Assembly (NCBI GenBank): GCA_944380625.1
Contig: CALWIE010000081.1
Coordinates: forward strand, 1 to 10,239
DNA from: an uncultured Clostridia bacterium
Lineage (GTDB): Bacteria; Bacillota_A; Clostridia; Oscillospirales; Acutalibacteraceae
Direction: 5' to 3'
DNA: 10,239 bases
Shown here: positions 6,991 through 10,239 of the stretch, one piece after another
Layout of the letters: every line of letters begins with the position of its first letter
Position numbering within the stretch: the stretch's first letter is position 1
Notes under the pieces: model-generated
The model's database searches: none
What the model was told of the DNA's origin: nothing
Seen by the model: the letters and a program-made list of their open reading frames with translations, nothing else
Position numbers and translations under genes: made by a program

Positions 6991-7471
6991 ATAAATTTGC
7001 CGCCCCAAACCCCCGGGCTTCCCCCTTTTCCCCCGGCTTCCGGCAAAAAGCCCCCCAAAGGGCCCGTATGCGCCCTGGGATGCAAAAAAATTCTTTTTTG
7101 TTCCCCTCCGCCGCCGGATTTCCCACACGTTTACATAATGCGGAATTTATTTTCCCCGGAACCTGTGGAAAACTCTGTGGAATATGTGAAAAACCCTTGT
7201 CCCAAGCGGTTTTCCCCATTCCACCGTTTTTGCACCCCTCTGGAATTATGGTAACATCCGGCTAAGTTTTTCCTGGGAAGAATTAAAATCCCAAAGCTTT
7301 TTTCTTTCCAGAACCCACAAGACCCAGGTGGTCAAAACATTTTTTCCCCTCTATCTTGTGTCAAGTACCCAGAGGGAGATTTCTTTCCCACATTTTGTCC
7401 ACAGGCATTTAACATACATTTCACCCTCCCTCGGGCCGGGGCTGTTTTTCCCCAGGGGGAAGGAAAAACAG
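6991..7471. other. Long non-coding interval, pyrimidine-rich, with DnaA-box-like repeats
   Basis: No convincing gene lies in this stretch; short open frames here lack ribosome binding sites and recognisable content. It is richer in T and A than the surrounding genes and has many runs of T and C on the plus strand. Visible structure: three tandem TGTGG-type units at 7164-7172, 7176-7184 and 7185-7193; TTGTCCACA at 7395-7403; two TTTCCCACA copies at 7119-7127 and 7384-7392; and a nested hairpin at 7347-7376 (CCCTCT/AGAGGG around CTTG-TGT-CAAG). The first four resemble the DnaA box TTATCCACA on one strand or the other but none matches it exactly. Function is unknown. Confidence 0.5.
7442..7471. 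repeat. Perfect 10-bp inverted repeat abutting a -35 element
   Basis: CTGTTTTTCC (7442-7451) and its exact complement GGAAAAACAG (7462-7471) flank 10 bases. The right arm ends one base before the -35 of the plus-strand promoter at 7472. No T tract follows on either strand, so a terminator is unlikely; an operator or activator site is possible. Confidence 0.55.
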
Positions 7472-7500
7472 TGGGCATTTCCCCCGTTTTGTGGTATACT
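7472..7500 (+). promoter_or_regulatory. Probable SigA promoter of the DNA glycosylase gene
   Basis: TGGGCA (7472-7477, four of six) and TATACT (7495-7500, five of six) are separated by 17 bases. The -10 is preceded by TGTGG, the same context as in the divergent rlmB promoter. Initiation near 7507 gives a leader of about 115 bases before the ATG at 7623; the leader holds GC-rich complementary segments (for example GCCCGG at 7511 and CCGGGC at 7555). Confidence 0.6.
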
Positions 7501-7622
7501 TGGGGAAATGGCCCGGGGTTTTCCGGCCTGTTTCGACAAAATCCTCCCCCGGGGCCGGGCTTCTGCACCGGATTGCATAATTATTCATTTATATTTCAGA
7601 ACATACAGCTTGGAGGCTCTTC

Positions 7623-8492
7623 ATGGACTCTCGTTCCCCTTTTGAAGGGGCCCTTTTGTGCCCTGTTTCCTTCGACCTGGCCCAAACCCTGGACTGCGGC
7701 CAGGCCTTCCGCTGGCGGCCGGCCCCCCTCTGGGAAAAGGCCCCCGGCGGCCCCCTCGCCCTGTGGGAGGGCGCGGCCTTCGGGAAGGTCCTGCGCCTAG
7801 GCCAGCAGGGAGGGCAGGTGTGGTTTTTCTGCTCCCAAAGGGAGTTTGACGCCCTGTGGCGGGGCTATTTCGACCTGGACGCCGACTACGGGGCAAAGCG
7901 CCGGGCCCTCTCCGCCCTGAGCCCCGCCCTGGCGGAGGCGGCGGCCTTCGCCCCGGGCATCCGCCTCCTGCGCCAAGAGCCCTGGGAGGCTTTGTGCTCT
8001 TTTATCATCTCCCAAAACAACCACATCCCCCGTATCAAGGGGATCATCCACCGGCTGTGCCAAGCCTTTGGGGAGCCCATTGGGGAGACAGGCTGGCAGG
8101 CCTTCCCCACCCCCCGGCGGCTTTCCGCCTGTACCCTGGAGGACCTGGCCCCCCTGCGGGCGGGCTTCCGGGCCAAATACCTGCTGGACGCCGCCCAAAA
8201 GGTCTCCTCCGGGGAGGTGGACCTGGCCCAGGTGGCCCAGGCCCCCCTGGAGGAGGCCCGCCGCCAGCTGCAGAAGATCGCGGGGGTGGGGCCCAAGGTG
8301 GCGGAGCGCGCCCTGCTGTACGGCTTCCACCGGACGGAGTGCTTCCCCCTGGACGTGTGGATGAAGCGGGCCCTGGCCGCCCTGCTGCCGGGCAGGAGCC
8401 CAGAAGACTTTGGGGAGGACGCGGGCCTGGCCCAGCAGTACCTGTTCCACTACAGCCGGATGCACCCAGAGCTCTTTGGAAAAAAAGGGTGA
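7623..8492 (+). CDS. 8-oxoguanine DNA glycosylase/AP lyase, OGG1 type
   Basis: The 289-residue protein should remove 8-oxoguanine from DNA and nick the abasic site by beta-elimination (base excision repair). The N-terminal OGG domain shows QTLDCGQAFRW (21-31), close to the GGQSFRW segment of human OGG1. The helix-hairpin-helix GPD domain follows: PWEALCSFIISQNN (120-133), GFRAKYLLDAA (181-191), then KIAGVGPKVAERALL (218-232) and CFPLDVWM (240-247). Lys225 sits where human OGG1 has the Schiff-base Lys249, and Asp244 matches catalytic Asp268. No iron-sulfur cysteine cluster is present, which separates it from Nth and MutY. The ATG start has GGAGG at 7612-7616, six bases upstream. It is alone on its strand, with its own probable promoter, and converges on hemW. 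Bacterial OGG1-type enzymes of this kind are common in Clostridia; the preferred lesion is inferred from the family. Confidence 0.92.
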   Translation: MDSRSPFEGALLCPVSFDLAQTLDCGQAFRWRPAPLWEKAPGGPLALWEGAAFGKVLRLGQQGGQVWFFCSQREFDALWRGYFDLDADYGAKRRALSALSPALAEAAAFAPGIRLLRQEPWEALCSFIISQNNHIPRIKGIIHRLCQAFGEPIGETGWQAFPTPRRLSACTLEDLAPLRAGFRAKYLLDAAQKVSSGEVDLAQVAQAPLEEARRQLQKIAGVGPKVAERALLYGFHRTECFPLDVWMKRALAALLPGRSPEDFGEDAGLAQQYLFHYSRMHPELFGKKG

Positions 8493-8522
8493 GGGCGCAT
8501 GGCCGGTTTTTCTCAAAAACAG

Positions 8523-8560
8523 AAAGAGCATCCCGGCCTTCCCCGTGGATGCTCTTTTTT
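8523..8560. terminator. Bidirectional terminator between the glycosylase gene and hemW
   Basis: AAAGAGCATCC (8523-8533) pairs with GGATGCTCTTT (8547-8557) around a 13-base loop, followed on the plus strand by a six-T run (8555-8560) and bounded on the left by A-rich sequence. It lies between the convergent stops at 8492 and 8566 and can serve both genes. Confidence 0.88.
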
Positions 8561-8565
8561 CCCGT

Positions 8566-9675
8566 TTACAGCTCTTCTCCCAGCAGCCGCACCAGCAGGG
8601 CGTTGGAGACCAAAAACCCCTCTGGCGTAAAAGAGAGGTTTCCCTCCTCCCGCCGCAGCAGCTGGGACGGGCACCGGCGGGCGTTTTCCAGCACTTTCTC
8701 AAAAAGGGCGCCGCCCTCCGGGCCGAAGCGGGCGAGGCAGTCCTCCCGCCGCAGGCCCCGGGCCAGCCGCAGGTTGAGCATGGCGAATTCCCCAAAGTCC
8801 CCGCCGGGTCCGTCTTCCACCGGGGGATCCCCTTGAAGGAAGGCCTGCAAATCCCGGGGGTAGTAGAACCGCCGCCCCTCGAAAAAGGAGTGGGCCCCTG
8901 GCCCGAAGCCCAGGTACTCCTCCCCCCGCCAGTACAGCAGGTGGTGGCGGCTTTCCCTGCCGGGGCGGGCGAAGTTGCTGATCTCATACTGGGCGTATCC
9001 CAGCCTGTCCAGCTCCTCCGCCAGGAGCAGGTACTGCCGGGAGGTCTCCTCGTCGTCGGGAAGCTGGACCCCCCGGGCGGCAAAGGGCGTGCCCGGCTCC
9101 ACCTTTAAGATGTAAGAGGAGAGGTGCTCCGCCCCCAGGGAAGCGGCAAAGGAAATGGAGCGCTTCAGCGTCTCCCAAGAACCTCCCGGAAGCCCCAGCA
9201 TCAGGTCCAGGGAGATGTTTGCAAAGCCTGCCGCCCGGGCGTCCTCCACAGCCTGGGCGGCGTCCTCCCGGGAGTGGGCCCGGCCCAGCAGCCGCAGCTC
9301 GGCCGGGTCGGCGGATTGCAGCCCCATGGAGAGCCGGTTGAACCCGGCCTGACGCACCTCTTTAAAAAATTCCCGGTCCACCTGGGTGGGGTTTGCCTCC
9401 AGGGTGACCTCCGCCCCGGGGGACAGGGCAAAGCCCTCCCGCACCGCGTCCAGGATGGGCCCCAGGCGCCGGGCCCCCAGCAGGCTGGGGGTGCCGCCGC
9501 CAAAGTAGACGGTGGCAAGCTCCCGGCCCCCCAGCCTCTCCCCCCAAGGCGCCAAGGCCCGGAGGACGGCCTCCACATAGGCGTCCATCCGGGCGGCGCT
9601 GTCGGGGAGGGAGTAGAAGTCACAGTAAGGGCACTTGCCGTGGCAGAAGGGGACGTGAAAGTACAAACCCAGCAA
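8566..9675 (-). CDS. hemW: Radical SAM heme chaperone HemW
   Basis: The 369-residue protein carries the radical-SAM cluster motif CxxxCxxC at Cys11, Cys15 and Cys18 (HVPFCHGKCPYCDFYS). It is followed by TVYFGGGTPSLL, the glycine-rich SAM-binding stretch, EANP, RLSMGLQS, LDLMLGLPG and the later YEISNFA and GFGPGAHSF segments typical of the HemN/HemW family. Phe20 stands where oxygen-independent coproporphyrinogen oxidase HemN has its fourth cysteine, so this is the HemW branch. HemW binds heme and is thought to deliver it to apo-proteins such as respiratory enzymes; these genes are often misnamed hemN. The length is normal. The start is a TTG at 9675 with GGTGGTGA upstream; the frame is closed by a stop about 9 codons further up (9700-9702), and another TTG three codons in is possible. 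The lepA–hemW order is classic for Firmicutes, where hrcA–grpE–dnaK usually follow, but here a glycosylase gene converges instead. Confidence 0.93.
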   Translation of the reverse strand: MLGLYFHVPFCHGKCPYCDFYSLPDSAARMDAYVEAVLRALAPWGERLGGRELATVYFGGGTPSLLGARRLGPILDAVREGFALSPGAEVTLEANPTQVDREFFKEVRQAGFNRLSMGLQSADPAELRLLGRAHSREDAAQAVEDARAAGFANISLDLMLGLPGGSWETLKRSISFAASLGAEHLSSYILKVEPGTPFAARGVQLPDDEETSRQYLLLAEELDRLGYAQYEISNFARPGRESRHHLLYWRGEEYLGFGPGAHSFFEGRRFYYPRDLQAFLQGDPPVEDGPGGDFGEFAMLNLRLARGLRREDCLARFGPEGGALFEKVLENARRCPSQLLRREEGNLSFTPEGFLVSNALLVRLLGEEL

Positions 9676-9736
9676 AAAATCACCACCAAAGGAAAGGTTT
9701 TACCCAGCTTTTTGCGAAAGACCGGCCCACTGAACA

Positions 9737-9769
9737 AGAACCGCTTTTGCCTCGCAAAACCGGGGTTCT
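9737..9769. repeat. Nested stem-loop in the lepA–hemW gap
   Basis: Outer arms AGAACC (9737-9742) and GGTTCT (9764-9769) enclose inner arms TTTTGC (9745-9750) and GCAAAA (9754-9759) with a CTC loop. It lies about 60 bases upstream of hemW. No T tract follows, so it is not an obvious terminator. It may be a leader structure of hemW or a remnant of a dispersed repeat. Confidence 0.45.
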
Positions 9770-9819
9770 CGCGGCCCGGCACCATCCACCCACCGAACCG
9801 GCCCGGGAAAAACGCCCTT

Positions 9820-9862
9820 AAAAACCCCGGTTAGCGAACGATGCGAGCGGATAGGGGTTTTT
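9820..9862 (-). terminator. Probable terminator after lepA
   Basis: AAAAACCCC (9820-9828) pairs with GGGGTTTTT (9854-9862) across a 25-base loop; on the minus strand the stem ends in a five-T run. It starts about 20 bases after the lepA stop. A smaller hairpin, GTCCG-gtca-CGGAC (9871-9884), reaches into the stop codon. The long loop lowers confidence, but if it works, hemW would need its own promoter; I see none that is convincing in 9676-9820. Confidence 0.5.
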
Positions 9863-9883
9863 CCTGTCCAGTCCGGTCACGGA

Positions 9884-10239
9884 CTACTCATCCAGCTTCA
9901 GCACGGACATGAAGGCCTCTTGGGGCACCTCCACAGTGCCCAGCTGGCGCATCCGCTTTTTGCCTTCCTTCTGCTTTTCCAGCAGTTTGCGTTTACGGCT
10001 GATATCACCGCCGTAGCATTTGGCGATAACATCTTTACGCAGCGCGGCCACATTCTCGCGGGAGATAATCTTATTACCAATAGCTCCCTGGATGGAAATT
10101 TCGAACAGCTGGCGCGGGATCAGGCCACGGATCTTATGCACCAGCGCTTTGCCGCGATAATAGGCTTTATCCCGATGCACGATCAGCGAGAGAGCGTCCA
10201 CGATAGAATCATTAACCAGAATATCCAGGCGTACCAGAT
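9884..10239 (-). CDS. lepA: LepA / elongation factor 4, C-terminal part (partial)
   Basis: The last 118 codons of lepA are present and the gene runs off the right edge. LepA is a ribosome-binding translational GTPase (EF-4) proposed to back-translocate or help initiation. The visible part is the LepA-specific C-terminal domain: [46 protein letters not shown], then [11 protein letters not shown] and [14 protein letters not shown] before a TAG stop. This is the most diagnostic region of the family, so the call is firm although the GTPase domain is out of view. Codon use differs from the other genes: six of seven Asp codons are GAT, and the 11 Arg codons are 6 CGC, 3 CGT and 2 CGG with no AGG. 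The last ~25 codons return to the local GC-rich style. It precedes hemW in the same direction. Confidence 0.96.
   Translation of the reverse strand, partial: LVRLDILVNDSIVDALSLIVHRDKAYYRGKALVHKIRGLIPRQLFEISIQGAIGNKIISRENVAALRKDVIAKCYGGDISRKRKLLEKQKEGKKRMRQLGTVEVPQEAFMSVLKLDE

Noticed and set aside
6991..7471. Chromosomal replication origin (oriC)
   Set aside because: DnaA-like sites are present but none is an exact box, and no dnaA, dnaN, rpmH or gyrase gene is adjacent. Kept only as a DnaA-box-like cluster.
7328..7645. Small protein genes in the divergent intergenic region, both strands
   Set aside because: Frames of 75-105 codons exist, but they lack ribosome binding sites at their starts, have no recognisable content and overlap the promoter and inverted repeats.
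7623..8492. Endonuclease III (Nth) or MutY
   Set aside because: No C-terminal iron-sulfur cysteine cluster, and the N-terminal OGG domain with CGQAFRW is present.
8566..9675. Oxygen-independent coproporphyrinogen III oxidase (HemN)
   Set aside because: The cysteine motif is CxxxCxxCDF, lacking the extra cysteine of HemN, and the length and lepA neighbour fit HemW.
9737..9769. tRNA-like or riboswitch element upstream of hemW
   Set aside because: Only one nested stem of 6+6 bp; no cloverleaf arms, T-box sequence or known riboswitch core could be recognised.

Overview
This is a gene-dense, GC-rich chromosomal window of about 10.2 kb. It most likely comes from a Gram-positive anaerobe of the Clostridia, probably a high-GC gut Oscillospirales-type organism. 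The reasons are the lepA–hemW neighbourhood typical of Firmicutes, strong AGGAGG-type ribosome binding sites, SigA-type promoters, and the protein types present. The lineage is inferred from gene content and style; no database search was run. I see no mobile elements, tRNA, rRNA or CRISPR.

Layout. (1) 1-628 (+): the 3' end of an ABC exporter gene, cut at the left edge just after the Walker A lysine. (2) 708-2777 (-): an EF-G-like translational GTPase with its own promoter. It converges on the ABC gene across a shared hairpin terminator. (3) 3084-6050 (-): a 988-residue membrane protein. Its C-terminal half keeps the membrane layout and domain order of a P1B-type ATPase but has lost nearly every catalytic motif. 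Its N-terminal ~430 residues are charged and low-complexity. It lies 16 bases downstream of (4) 6067-6879 (-), an RlmB/SpoU-family rRNA 2'-O-methyltransferase, and the two look like one operon running from a near-consensus promoter at 6962-6990 to a strong terminator at 3024-3051. (5) 6952-7622: an unusually long non-coding interval with divergent promoters, inverted repeats and several near-matches to the DnaA box. (6) 7623-8492 (+): an OGG1-type 8-oxoguanine DNA glycosylase. It converges, across a shared terminator, on (7) 8566-9675 (-), the radical-SAM protein HemW. (8) 9884-10239 (-): the C-terminal end of LepA (EF-4), cut at the right edge. Its codon use is visibly different from its neighbours.

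Theme. Most genes are housekeeping functions in translation (EF-G-like, RlmB, LepA), DNA repair (OGG) and heme trafficking (HemW). The exception is the degenerate P-type ATPase-like protein. It is the best candidate for something undescribed: a membrane pseudoenzyme with a P-type pump scaffold and a large disordered cytosolic tail, co-expressed with a ribosomal RNA methyltransferase.
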